Source: an uncultured Candidatus Melainabacteria bacterium
GTDB taxonomy: Bacteria; Cyanobacteriota; Vampirovibrionia; Gastranaerophilales; Gastranaerophilaceae
Direction: 5' to 3'
Assembly: GCA_949902595.1 (NCBI GenBank)
Contig: CATLDC010000010.1
Coordinates: forward strand, 1 to 64,000
Length of the DNA: 64,000 nt
The translations under genes and the position numbers were made by a program. Below the pieces are notes generated by a model that was given only the letters and a program-made list of their open reading frames with translations, was not told the DNA's origin and made no database searches. Shown here in pieces: positions 48,393 to 56,969 of this stretch. Every line of letters starts with the position of its first letter. Positions within the stretch are counted from its first letter, which is position 1.

Positions 48393-50909
48393 ATGCCATT
48401 AGATAACTTGGAACAAGAAAAAGATAATAAAGACAAAAAGAAAGTTTTTCTAACAATACACGGTCACTTTTACCAGCCACCAAGAGAAAACCCGTGGCTG
48501 GAAGCAATCGAGCAGCAGGACAGCGCTCTGCCGTTCCACGACTGGAACGAGAGGATTAATGCAGAGTGCTACAACCCGAACTCTGTTTCAAAAATCGTGG
48601 ATTCGAAAAACCAGATTCTCAACGTTGTAAACAACTACGAGTACATCAGCTACAACTTTGGCCCGACTCTTCTTTCGTGGATGGAAGAGTTTGCGCCGAT
48701 GGCTTACGAGCGCGTAATCAAAGCGGACATTAATTCAAGAAGAATGCACTCCGGCCACGGAAACGCGATTGCGCAGGTTTACAACCACATGATTATGCCG
48801 CTTGCAAACGAAAGAGACAAGCAAACACAGGTAAAATGGGGGGTAAAAGACTTTGAATACCGTTTTGGCAGAAAGCCGGAAGGTATCTGGCTCGCTGAAA
48901 CAGCGGTCGATGATGACACACTCCGAGTTCTTGTAGAAAACGATATAAAATTCACCATTCTTTCACCTTATCAGGCTCAAAGAATCAGAAAAGAGGGTGA
49001 AAGCACATGGCAGGACGTAAGCTGGGGCAACATTGACCCTGCGCGTTCTTACAGGTATTACATAAAATCAGCACCCGGAAAATATATTGACCTGTTCTTC
49101 TATGACGGCGCAATTTCACGTTCTGTTGCTTTTGACGAGCTGCTTACAGACGGAAACAAGTTTGTAAACCGACTCAAAGACGGGGTTTCTGATGCCAGAA
49201 ATTACAACCAGCTTGTAAACATTGCAACTGACGGCGAAAGCTACGGTCACCACACCAAGTTCGGTGACATGGCGCTTGCTTATGCGCTCAAGCTCAAGGT
49301 CAAAGACGCAGGGTTTATTATCACGAACTACGCAGAATACCTCGACAAGTACAGAAGCGACTGGGAGGTTGAAATCAAGCCGGTTTCATCATGGAGCTGT
49401 TTCCACGGTGTAGGACGCTGGTGCGATGATTGCGGTTGTTCAACAGGCGGGCATCCGGGTTGGAATCAGAAATGGAGAAAGCCGCTTAGAAACGCGCTTG
49501 ACTTCTTAAGAGACGAAACGATTACGATTTACAACAAGCATGCAAAAAAATACTTCAAGAATCCGCAGGATGCTCGAGACAACTACATCAGCGTCATTCT
49601 GGACAGAAGCGACATGAGTGTTAAGAGTTTTCAGGACGAATATTTCCTTCCTGATTTGGACGAAGAACAAAGAGTGAAAGCAATGGAGCTTCTTGAAATC
49701 CAAAGACAGGCTATGCTTATGTACACAAGCTGCGGCTGGTTCTTCTCTGAAATATCAGGAATTGAGACCGTACAGATTATGAAATACGCTGCAAGGGTTA
49801 TGCAGCTTGCAAAATCGTTCCTTAAGAAGGATTTGGAAACACCGTTTTTGGAAATCCTCAAGGAAGCAAAGAGCAACATTCCTGAGTTTGGCACCGGTAA
49901 AGATGTGTTTGAGAAGTTTGTAAAACCTTCTGTTATCACGCCGAAGCAGATAGTAAGTTTGTGGGCAATATCTTCGCTATACGCTGACATTGAGGACGAA
50001 GAGAGCGTTTATTGTTACAAAATCAAAAAGCGTTCTTACAAGCGGGTTCAAAAAGGTAATTCGCAATTGGTTATCGGACATATTGAGGTTGAATCAAAGG
50101 TCACGCTCGAAAAATCTAACATGATTTTTGCACTGCTCCAATTCTCCGGCGGAGATTTCCACTGCGCTATTAAAGAGTATTCGGAAAACTTCAGCGACAT
50201 ACAAAAAGAACTCATCAGGACTTATCTTGTATCACCGCTTACCGAGATTATCAGGCACATTGACAATTATTTTGGCAAAGAGTACTTCACGCTCAAGGAT
50301 ATATTTATTGAGGAAAGGCGGAAGATTCTTCAAACAATGCTCAAGGGCAAGTTGCAAATCTTTGCCAACACTTATGAATCAATGTACAACGAGGGCAAGG
50401 GTTCGATTTACCAGATGCAGACGCTCGGGTTGGAGATTCCGAAGGAGTTCAAGATTTCTGCGCAGTATGTTCTTACAAAGCAGTTCAACGATTTGTTTGT
50501 GGATTCGCGCGGATTTTTGGATTCGGATATAACCCAGCAGGCTTCTGATATCAATTTTGAGGCGAAGAGAATCGGGATTGAGATAGACAAGACTCCGACT
50601 TCAAGGATTTTCAGTAAGAAGATTGCGCAAAACATCAACAGGCTTTCTTATGCGCTTGATATTCAGCAGGTTGAGGCGACTTTAGAGCTTCTTGACTGTA
50701 TTTCGAAGCTGGAAATCAAGGTTGACATTGCAGAGGCGCAGAACTATTATTTCTCAAAGATTGTGACGAATATTGAGGAATTGATTCAGCGAATCACCTG
50801 TCAGGCTGACAGAGACTTGCTTGTGATGTTGTTTGAAATCGGCGAGAATCTGAACATCAACATGGATTATTACAAGCAGATGTTCGACAGGGCGCTGGTT
50901 AGAGGTTAG
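48393..50909 (+). CDS. GH57 family glycoside hydrolase with DUF3536 domain
   Basis: An 838-residue cytosolic protein. The GH57 catalytic part (residues about 15-330) has HGHFYQPPRENPW at 23-35, EGIWLAETAVD near 160-170 with the likely nucleophile Glu, and NIATDGESYGHH near 270-281 with the likely acid/base Asp; a DUF3536 domain fills most of the rest, with WSCFHGVGRWCDDCGCSTGG near 338-357. Such proteins are common in cyanobacteria and relatives and are thought to act on alpha-glucans, but the product is unproven. It follows the exported protein by 2 nt. Confidence 0.9.
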   Translation: MPLDNLEQEKDNKDKKKVFLTIHGHFYQPPRENPWLEAIEQQDSALPFHDWNERINAECYNPNSVSKIVDSKNQILNVVNNYEYISYNFGPTLLSWMEEFAPMAYERVIKADINSRRMHSGHGNAIAQVYNHMIMPLANERDKQTQVKWGVKDFEYRFGRKPEGIWLAETAVDDDTLRVLVENDIKFTILSPYQAQRIRKEGESTWQDVSWGNIDPARSYRYYIKSAPGKYIDLFFYDGAISRSVAFDELLTDGNKFVNRLKDGVSDARNYNQLVNIATDGESYGHHTKFGDMALAYALKLKVKDAGFIITNYAEYLDKYRSDWEVEIKPVSSWSCFHGVGRWCDDCGCSTGGHPGWNQKWRKPLRNALDFLRDETITIYNKHAKKYFKNPQDARDNYISVILDRSDMSVKSFQDEYFLPDLDEEQRVKAMELLEIQRQAMLMYTSCGWFFSEISGIETVQIMKYAARVMQLAKSFLKKDLETPFLEILKEAKSNIPEFGTGKDVFEKFVKPSVITPKQIVSLWAISSLYADIEDEESVYCYKIKKRSYKRVQKGNSQLVIGHIEVESKVTLEKSNMIFALLQFSGGDFHCAIKEYSENFSDIQKELIRTYLVSPLTEIIRHIDNYFGKEYFTLKDIFIEERRKILQTMLKGKLQIFANTYESMYNEGKGSIYQMQTLGLEIPKEFKISAQYVLTKQFNDLFVDSRGFLDSDITQQASDINFEAKRIGIEIDKTPTSRIFSKKIAQNINRLSYALDIQQVEATLELLDCISKLEIKVDIAEAQNYYFSKIVTNIEELIQRITCQADRDLLVMLFEIGENLNINMDYYKQMFDRALVRG

Positions 50910-50910
50910 A

Positions 50911-50946
50911 AAAGAAGAGGTGCGGCAAAGCCGCAACTCTTCTTAT
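50911..50946 (+). terminator. hairpin after the GH57-DUF3536 gene
   Basis: AGAAGAG plus TGCGGC pair with GCCGCA plus CTCTTCT around an AAA loop. The T-rich tail (CTTATTACG) is weak. Cassette 2 begins just beyond. Confidence 0.6.
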
Positions 50947-50957
50947 TACGTTGTGTA

Positions 50958-51015
50958 GCGCGTATGTCCCTTCTCCCCTGTGTGGGAGAAGGTGGGCGGA
51001 GCCCGGATGAGGGGA
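50958..51015. repeat. left terminal inverted repeat of DUF559 cassette 2
   Basis: 58 bp. Outer 37 bp (50958-50994) contain CCCTTCTCCC-CTGTGT-GGGAGAAGG and recur exactly inverted at 51419-51455. The middle is GGGC-GGA-GCCC here but GCCC-GGA-GGGC in the other repeat. The inner GGATGAGGGGA is again shared. Confidence 0.9.
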
Positions 51016-51043
51016 GCAATCGTTTTCATGCTAAAATTTAATA

Positions 51044-51391
51044 ATGGAACACCTCAAAAAATTTGCAAAAACGCTTAGAAAAGAGCAAACTCGTCCAGAA
51101 CAAATCATGTGGCACATACTACGTGAACGCCGGTTTTTCGGGCTTAAATTTCGCCGTCAGGTTCCGCTTAATAAATATATTGCAGACTTTGCCTGTTTTG
51201 AAAAGAAAGTAATCATTGAGCTAGACGGCAGAGAACATCTAGAGGAAGACGGTATTATCAAAGACAAAATCAGAACCGAGTATTTGGAGGATATTGGGTT
51301 CCGGGTTATTAGGTTTTATAATACGGATGTTCTGAATCATCTGGAAATTGTTTTGGAATTTTTGTATAGAGAATTGATTTCAGGGGAGTGA
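51044..51391 (+). CDS. DUF559 endonuclease-like protein (cassette 2)
   Basis: A 115-residue DUF559 protein, homologous to but clearly different from the one at 44010-44363. TRPEQIMWHILRERRFFGLKFRRQ (residues 16-39), NKYIADFACFEKKVIIELDGREH with the catalytic-type Asp and Glu-x-Asp (43-65), and YLEDIGFRVIRFYNTDVLNH (79-98). No strong ribosome site is close to the ATG; GAGGGGAG of the repeat lies about 30 nt upstream. A Vsr-like nick or cut activity is the family expectation; role in mobility is inferred. Confidence 0.88.
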   Translation: MEHLKKFAKTLRKEQTRPEQIMWHILRERRFFGLKFRRQVPLNKYIADFACFEKKVIIELDGREHLEEDGIIKDKIRTEYLEDIGFRVIRFYNTDVLNHLEIVLEFLYRELISGE

Positions 51392-51397
51392 AATTGT

Positions 51398-51455
51398 TCC
51401 CCTCATCCGCCCTCCGGGCACCTTCTCCCACACAGGGGAGAAGGGACATACGCGC
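51398..51455. repeat. right terminal inverted repeat of DUF559 cassette 2
   Basis: Inverted partner of 50958-51015, equal in length. It begins 6 nt after the nuclease stop codon. Confidence 0.9.
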
Positions 51456-51459
51456 TTAC

Positions 51460-52686
51460 TTATAAGTATTTCACCCCTACAAGCTCATCCGGCATAAACT
51501 GCTGCTCCACATCCGGCGCAGCATGCGTATAAACATAGCCCTCACCAAACCCGTATTTCTTCGCGTCCTTGTAATGCGCGTCCCTCAAATGCATCGGAGG
51601 CGGAAAATCCTTTCCGTGTTCAATATCCGAAAGCGCCTTATCAATCGCCATTATTACCTTGTTCGACTTAGGCGCGTTCGCAACATAAACAACTGCATTG
51701 GCAAGCGGAATCCTGCCTTCCGGAAGTCCAATTATCTCAACCGCGCGGTAAGCGTTTACTGCGATATTCATCGCATTTGGATCAGCAAGCCCCACATCTT
51801 CTGCCGCGCAAACAATCAGGCGCCTTGCAATAAATCTCGGGTCTTCGCCGGCCTCTATCATTTTTGCAAGGTAATAAATCGCAGCATTCGCATCAGACCC
51901 GCGCAAGCTTTTCTGGAACGCGGAAGCGCAGTCGTAGTGTTCCTGTGTTGAATATCGGGTATTCCTTTTCTGTGTAATACTTTCAAGAATATCGACGCTC
52001 AAAAGTCTTGTGTCATTTGAAAAATTGCTTGCAAAGTAAGAATTTTCAACAAGGTTCAAAGCGCAGCGCGCGTCTCCGCGAGCGTTATTAACAATAAACT
52101 TCGTCACCTCTTCGTCGTACTGAATCGGCTGGTAATTCTTCTCCAGATACTCAAACCCGCGATTAACAATCTTTTCCATGCTTACATCATTAATCGGATT
52201 CAACCTTATCACCTGCACCCTTGAAAGCAGCGCCGGAACAACCTGAAACGAAGGATTCTCCGTCGTAGAGCCGATGAGAAACACTGTCCCGTTTTCCACA
52301 TGAGGTAAAAGTGCATCCTGCTGGGTTTTTGAGTATCTGTGGATTTCATCTATAAACAAAATCGTCTTCTGACCGCTTCTCAGAGCCTGTCTTGCCTGTT
52401 CCACAGTCTCTTTAATTTCTTTTATGCCGGAAGTAACAGCAGACAGTTCAATAAACTGCGCATTAACCTTTGTTGCAATAAGTCTTGCAAGAGTTGTTTT
52501 TCCGCAACCCGGGGTTCCCCACAATATCAAAGAAAACAACCTTTGTGTTTTTAAAAGATTCAAAAGCGGAGAATTGGGCGCAACAACATTTGACTGACCC
52601 AGAAAATCATCCAATGTCTTAGGTCTTAGTATCTCCGCAAGCGGAGTCTGTTTATTTGCTTCTTCCAGTTGTGTGAATAAATCCAT
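51460..52686 (-). CDS. rarA: replication-associated recombination protein A
   Basis: AAA+ ATPase of the RarA/MgsA family acting at stalled forks. The 408-residue protein has LRPKTLDDFLGQ at 20-31, Walker A GTPGCGKTT at 57-65, Walker B TILFIDEIHR near 110, FLIGSTTENPSF near 131 and the C-terminal tetramerisation region with SLRGSDANAAIYYLAKMIEAGEDPRFIARRL near 258-288. An extended -10 (TGCTAGAAT) ends 6 nt before the ATG without a ribosome site, so it is likely leaderless. Confidence 0.95.
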   Translation of the reverse strand: MDLFTQLEEANKQTPLAEILRPKTLDDFLGQSNVVAPNSPLLNLLKTQRLFSLILWGTPGCGKTTLARLIATKVNAQFIELSAVTSGIKEIKETVEQARQALRSGQKTILFIDEIHRYSKTQQDALLPHVENGTVFLIGSTTENPSFQVVPALLSRVQVIRLNPINDVSMEKIVNRGFEYLEKNYQPIQYDEEVTKFIVNNARGDARCALNLVENSYFASNFSNDTRLLSVDILESITQKRNTRYSTQEHYDCASAFQKSLRGSDANAAIYYLAKMIEAGEDPRFIARRLIVCAAEDVGLADPNAMNIAVNAYRAVEIIGLPEGRIPLANAVVYVANAPKSNKVIMAIDKALSDIEHGKDFPPPMHLRDAHYKDAKKYGFGEGYVYTHAAPDVEQQFMPDELVGVKYL

Positions 52687-52706
52687 ACCAACATTCTAGC
52701 ATATAA

Positions 52707-53909
52707 TTATTGAACTTTTGCATTTTGCTTTTTCGCGTTCTCATATCTCTTTTTCGTAAAATGAACAGTCATACCTGCAACAAAAAAGCCCATAACTCCG
52801 ATTGAGAACACGTACGGAAGCCCTGATATCAAGACTTTTTGTTTCACAAGTGATTTGTATTCTTTTTCTACGGTTGATTTTCTATCAGCTGCTAATTTCT
52901 TCGCAAGCTCCTCAAGGTCATCAAATTTAGGCACCTTCAAATCCTTGCCAATCAAGTCTTTGCACTTGCCCATTTTATGAAGCAATTTTGTAAACCCTTT
53001 TTGAACCAATTCGCTCCCTGTGATTACATACAAAGCAACGAGCGGAAATCTTGTTGCGGTTTCTTTTAAATTTTCTTTACCTCTATCGGCAGACGCGCCA
53101 AAATATCCGGCACCGCCGACCAGCACGCAGGTTGTGAGCTGACCTTTGCTCAAAACAAGTTTGCCGTTCTGGCTGTTAAAATCCATACAAAAATATTTGT
53201 TAAAGAAATTCTTTGCCTTTGGAGAATCTTTAAACAACTTAGATCCCGGAGCAACTATAAACTCGGAGACTTTTTGTAACGCTCTGGAATCCTTACCCTT
53301 GGAAGCAAGCAGTCCTGCAAGCCCAAGGCATCCGGCATAAAGCCCCGCTGCAAGCCCGATATGTTTTTTCGCACTCTTTTTAACTTTCTCCTGATGAGCT
53401 TTATCCTCCTTGGTGTTTTCAAGCGATGCTATGTTTTTAAAATCGCTCTTGTTGAAAAGTTTTAATGTCATCAAGTTTTTAATATAATTCAAAGAAAACT
53501 CTGTTAGCGGAATCGCCATCGCTGCAAGCGCTATAGCAGCTTTTACCGGTAAAACCTGTTTATTATTTTTTCCACCCTTCTCTAAAAGCTCAACTCCTGT
53601 CGTTGCAACCTCTTTTTTCAAATTCTCAGGAAGTCCTTTTGAAAAAACTTTTCTTGCAACCTGCTGCCCCAGAATCGCAGGAGCAACATATATCAATGTT
53701 TCTTCAGAGACCTCAAGAAAAGTATTTTCTGTTAAATCAGCAACGCTCCTTGAAAAAACAGCTTTCGGAATTAAACAGGTTGAAAAATCCTGAATAAAAC
53801 GCGTTGTCGAAAGCCCTGAAGCCTGCTCCTGATGTCTCACGAACTTTGCGGCCGGCTTTAGGCCTTTCGGCAGTGTATTAATAAATATTTTGTTGTTATT
53901 TGATGACAT
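52707..53909 (-). CDS. hypothetical multi-pass membrane protein, 400 aa
   Basis: Not recognised. Basic N-terminus without a signal; hydrophobic segments near residues 125-150 (VKAAIALAAMAIPLTEFSL), 185-205 (IGLAAGLYAGCLGLAGLLAS), 260-275 (TTCVLVGGAGYFGAS), 295-310 and 365-390 (VFSIGVMGFFVAGMTVHF). The loops are Lys-rich. AAAGGGA precedes the ATG. It is 20 nt beyond the rarA start on the same strand, so it may be upstream in one transcript with rarA. Lineage-specific; no function inferred. Confidence 0.78.
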   Translation of the reverse strand: MSSNNNKIFINTLPKGLKPAAKFVRHQEQASGLSTTRFIQDFSTCLIPKAVFSRSVADLTENTFLEVSEETLIYVAPAILGQQVARKVFSKGLPENLKKEVATTGVELLEKGGKNNKQVLPVKAAIALAAMAIPLTEFSLNYIKNLMTLKLFNKSDFKNIASLENTKEDKAHQEKVKKSAKKHIGLAAGLYAGCLGLAGLLASKGKDSRALQKVSEFIVAPGSKLFKDSPKAKNFFNKYFCMDFNSQNGKLVLSKGQLTTCVLVGGAGYFGASADRGKENLKETATRFPLVALYVITGSELVQKGFTKLLHKMGKCKDLIGKDLKVPKFDDLEELAKKLAADRKSTVEKEYKSLVKQKVLISGLPYVFSIGVMGFFVAGMTVHFTKKRYENAKKQNAKVQ

Positions 53910-53931
53910 AATTTGATTCCATCCCTTTAAA

Positions 53932-54028
53932 ACTTGTGAAAACTAAAAATTGCCTTACCTTGAGATTTTTGTTTACAATTGTTTACTTTCACAAGTAAAA
54001 TTCAGGCAGACAAAACCTTCAAGGTTTT
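53932..54028. promoter_or_regulatory. intergenic region with paired motifs and palindrome
   Basis: ACTTGTGAAA (53932-53941) and TTTCACAAGT (53987-53996) are inverted partners flanking GTTTACAATTGTTTAC (53971-53986). AAAACCTT-C-AAGGTTTT (54012-54028) is a small hairpin that may end the aldolase operon. Two near-identical AAAATTC-RGGCAG words lie near 53998 and 54059. No ORF is supported in 53910-54166. Confidence 0.45.
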
Positions 54029-54166
54029 AACTACCCGTAAAAACTAAACAGAACAGTAAAAATTCGGGCAGTTAAACTAACCCGCGCCACCAATTTCTAT
54101 TCAGATTTTTTATCGCTGTTTTTTTCATTGCAAATTCAGTTTAGCGCACACAGGGCAATCTGTCAA

Positions 54167-54793
54167 TTACCTTAGCGCAAGAATCTTATCAGCCTCGTCT
54201 TTAGTCAAAACTTTTGCGCCTCCGAGAATCTGTGTATTCAGCACAACCTGCGCATAGGATTCAGCGAGTTCCAGTTTCATATAAGCGTCTCTGATTGTCT
54301 TAGAGCCAATAACAAACCCGTGGTTCGCCATCAAAACAGCGTCGTACTTATCAAAAAACTTAACCGTATTATCAACAAGTTCCATTGTTGAAGGGAGTGC
54401 GTATTCAGCAAGCGGGATTCCGCCAAAATAAAAAACATTCTCTGCCATAATTGGCTCCATCAGGTCTTTGCCCGCAGAAGCAAAAGTGCTGAGATAAGGT
54501 GAGTGGACATGGATAATATAATTAAATTCCGGTCTCTTTTTATAAATCCCGATATGCAAAAACTTCTCGCTCGAAGGTTTTTTGCCAGCTTCAAGAGATT
54601 TCCCCTCAAAATCAGTTTCCACAAGCTCATCCGCGCTCAAGTATCCGTTAGAAGAGCCGGAGGTTGTGATAAGCATACCGTCCCGGTATCTTGCAGAGAT
54701 ATTACCGGAATATCCGGGGGTGAAGTTCTTTTCCCCGCAAAGTTTTCCGCAATCAATTATTTCTTGTATCAAAGTCTTTTTTCTACAGAACAT
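54167..54793 (-). CDS. class II aldolase/adducin family protein
   Basis: A 208-residue zinc enzyme of the AraD/FucA fold. NFTPGYSGNISAR (near 21-33), SSEKFLHIGIYKKRP with Glu near 73 and IIHVHSPYLSTFAS with the His-x-His metal pair near 93-95, and LMANHGFVIGSK with the third His near 154. It could be fuculose-1-phosphate or methylthioribulose-related; the aldehyde products cannot be told. The ATG at 54793 overlaps the LptD-like stop by 11 nt. Confidence 0.88.
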   Translation of the reverse strand: MFCRKKTLIQEIIDCGKLCGEKNFTPGYSGNISARYRDGMLITTSGSSNGYLSADELVETDFEGKSLEAGKKPSSEKFLHIGIYKKRPEFNYIIHVHSPYLSTFASAGKDLMEPIMAENVFYFGGIPLAEYALPSTMELVDNTVKFFDKYDAVLMANHGFVIGSKTIRDAYMKLELAESYAQVVLNTQILGGAKVLTKDEADKILALR

Positions 54794-56954
54794 CTTCCAC
54801 CGTCTTAACATCTTCGACTACCGCGCGTTGGAGCACAGGAGCGCGGTTAGAGTTTCTAAATTCGTTCTCGTCCTCTTCAACTATATCTTCGCTCTTTTTG
54901 GCTTTCTTATCCTGTTTTATTTCCAGTCTTTCATAATCAAGCTGTGTTCCTTTGGCATCCATCATCAGCTGGACAGTAAAGAAAGTGTTTTCTCTAATAA
55001 AGTCATACCCGAGGTTGACCTTGATATCATCCGGCCCGAGTGAGAAATAGAACGCGTTTTCCTGGAATTGTTTACCATTTGGAGAATCACCGGAAAGATT
55101 AATGGAGCCAAACCATGAAACAGTAAGCCATCTGCAAATTCTTAAGTATTCTCTCAAGTAAACATTTGACTGACCGTATCTATAAGCATCAAACACCGGA
55201 ATCGGAGAATTGTCATCATAAACAGAGTGGAAATACCCGATATCCTGCATCCAGCGTTTGTACTGGGTATGGAGTCTAGGGCCGATTCTTCCGATAATCT
55301 GGGTGTCGCCTGTTCCATAAAGAGACGCTGCGAGCTGTGCAGTCAAATCAATACTAAAAGCTTTTTGCTCTTCCTGATTTTTGTAGTTTATAATATTTTG
55401 ATCAGCCTGTGCCATGTATCTAAAGCGCATAGTGCCAATCTGGTCGCCTCTTACAGCTCCGTAGTTTTTGTCTTCGTCAATATCGTGGTAATAACCGGCG
55501 TCAAAACGGTGGGCGTATCTTGAAGCGTGGCCTTTCAAAAGAAAGTCGTTAGAAGAGTATCCGTTTTCATAAACCAGATTCATACCGTATTTAGGTCTGC
55601 GTCTTCCCAAGAACCATTCCTGCATATAGTCGTTCATACCGTATTGCAGGTAAAGGTTATCGTCCAGCATCTGTTTACCTCTTACCATAAACAAGCTTTT
55701 TGCCGTACCATAAGCCACCTGGGTTCTGTTAGTAGCGGTGCTCAAGCGTCCGATACCGCCGACACCGATTCCGTGGTTATAGTTCAAAATCGGCATTGCC
55801 TTTAAAACAGAGCCTTTCGGGAGTTCAAATACAAACCCAGGGCCTAAATACATACCAAGGCCTCTGAATGAACCCAATTCCCAGGAGTTTGTCTCACCAA
55901 ATTCGTGGTTCTTATTAGTATAGATTTTCAGCGCAGGAATCTTTATAACCCTTTTGCCGTTTTTAAACACCCTTGCCTGTTTAACAGAAAGAATTTCCAG
56001 ATCACCTTTCTGGGTAATTTTCATGTCTTTTACGGTAACCTTGATAATACCTTGTTCCATGTCATTGCTCAAGGTCTGGTCTTTTGGAACGAGCATTTCG
56101 CCCATATTTGGACCGCGGTTTGCAGAGCGGAAGTTTATTGGAAATGATTCATCCACCTTAATAGACCCGTGTTCCTGCACAATTTTATCGCCGTACACAT
56201 AGCCTTTTTTCGCCTTGATTTCAATTGTGGCAGTCTGGGTCAGAGGGTTTTCAATAAGTGCGTTTTCTTCGTTCATGTCAACAAAGATATAATCGCCGGT
56301 AATTGTCTGCCCGTTTTTCAGAATCCTTACATTACCCTCTGCCTTAATTGTATTATTCATGCGGTCGTAAGTAAGTACATCGGCCTTAACATGTGTCCCC
56401 TGTTTTACGAACTCAACATTAACGTCTCCGGTTGCCTTAACGCAGTATGTATCAGTGTCATAGTCCATGTTTTCACAATCGAGGATTATGTTTTCAGATT
56501 CTTCAACCTCTGCATCTTTATCCTTTTTATCTTTGCGTGACCAGAAGTGTTTTGATTTCTTTTGTTCTGCAACAGCTTCTTCGTCGGCCTCGAATCCATC
56601 AGGCATCATGTTTTCATCAAAGTTTTCTTCAATCTCCTTGGAAGCATACTCGGAGGTCTCTGTACCTGCTGCGTAAACATCGTTCTCCGCCTGTGTTGGA
56701 GCGAGTTGCAGTTTTTTATCAGAATGCTGTTTTAGTTTCTTTTTAACAATAAGCCGAACTTTTTTTACAGGCGGAAGAGTCTTTTTACTTTTTGATTTCT
56801 TTTGCACTCCGGCTTCTTCCTGTTCCTGAAAAACAGGAGGAGTAAAGAACGCGTCGCCCGTGAAATCAGCAGGGTCAACAAATGAATACTCTGCAAACGC
56901 TGCGTTTGAGAGAACAAAAGATGTTATTAATGCTGCAACTAGTTTTTTATTCAA
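54783..56954 (-). CDS. LptD/OstA-like outer membrane LPS assembly protein
   Basis: A 723-residue exported protein starting at a TTG. Signal peptide at 1-22; residues about 30-165 are a charged, low-complexity Lys/Glu linker; about 170-290 is an OstA/LptA-type beta-jellyroll (GDVNVEFVKQGTHVKADVLT, AEGNVRILKNGQTITGDY); about 330-670 is beta-rich with alternating aromatic residues, consistent with the outer-membrane barrel. It differs from E. coli LptD in lacking the usual Cys pairs. With lpxI/lpxB it supports LPS export to the outer leaflet. Placed after the M23 gene (15-nt gap) in an envelope operon. Confidence 0.85.
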   Translation of the reverse strand: MNKKLVAALITSFVLSNAAFAEYSFVDPADFTGDAFFTPPVFQEQEEAGVQKKSKSKKTLPPVKKVRLIVKKKLKQHSDKKLQLAPTQAENDVYAAGTETSEYASKEIEENFDENMMPDGFEADEEAVAEQKKSKHFWSRKDKKDKDAEVEESENIILDCENMDYDTDTYCVKATGDVNVEFVKQGTHVKADVLTYDRMNNTIKAEGNVRILKNGQTITGDYIFVDMNEENALIENPLTQTATIEIKAKKGYVYGDKIVQEHGSIKVDESFPINFRSANRGPNMGEMLVPKDQTLSNDMEQGIIKVTVKDMKITQKGDLEILSVKQARVFKNGKRVIKIPALKIYTNKNHEFGETNSWELGSFRGLGMYLGPGFVFELPKGSVLKAMPILNYNHGIGVGGIGRLSTATNRTQVAYGTAKSLFMVRGKQMLDDNLYLQYGMNDYMQEWFLGRRRPKYGMNLVYENGYSSNDFLLKGHASRYAHRFDAGYYHDIDEDKNYGAVRGDQIGTMRFRYMAQADQNIINYKNQEEQKAFSIDLTAQLAASLYGTGDTQIIGRIGPRLHTQYKRWMQDIGYFHSVYDDNSPIPVFDAYRYGQSNVYLREYLRICRWLTVSWFGSINLSGDSPNGKQFQENAFYFSLGPDDIKVNLGYDFIRENTFFTVQLMMDAKGTQLDYERLEIKQDKKAKKSEDIVEEDENEFRNSNRAPVLQRAVVEDVKTVEDVL

Positions 56955-56969
56955 AGCTCTGATTTCCTA

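Larger units (their letters stand above)
50958..51455 (+). mobile_element. DUF559 nuclease cassette 2 with structured terminal inverted repeats
   Basis: 498 bp with 58-bp inverted repeats of equal length, between the convergent ends of the GH57-DUF3536 gene and rarA. It holds only a DUF559 gene. The right end stops 5 nt before the rarA stop codon. No transposase and no clear target duplication. Confidence 0.7.

Noticed and set aside
43963-51455. CTCTCCC/GGGAGAG repeats as CRISPR or simple attenuators
   Set aside because: Only two inverted copies per site with a gene between, not regularly spaced direct repeats; they flank a nuclease gene symmetrically.
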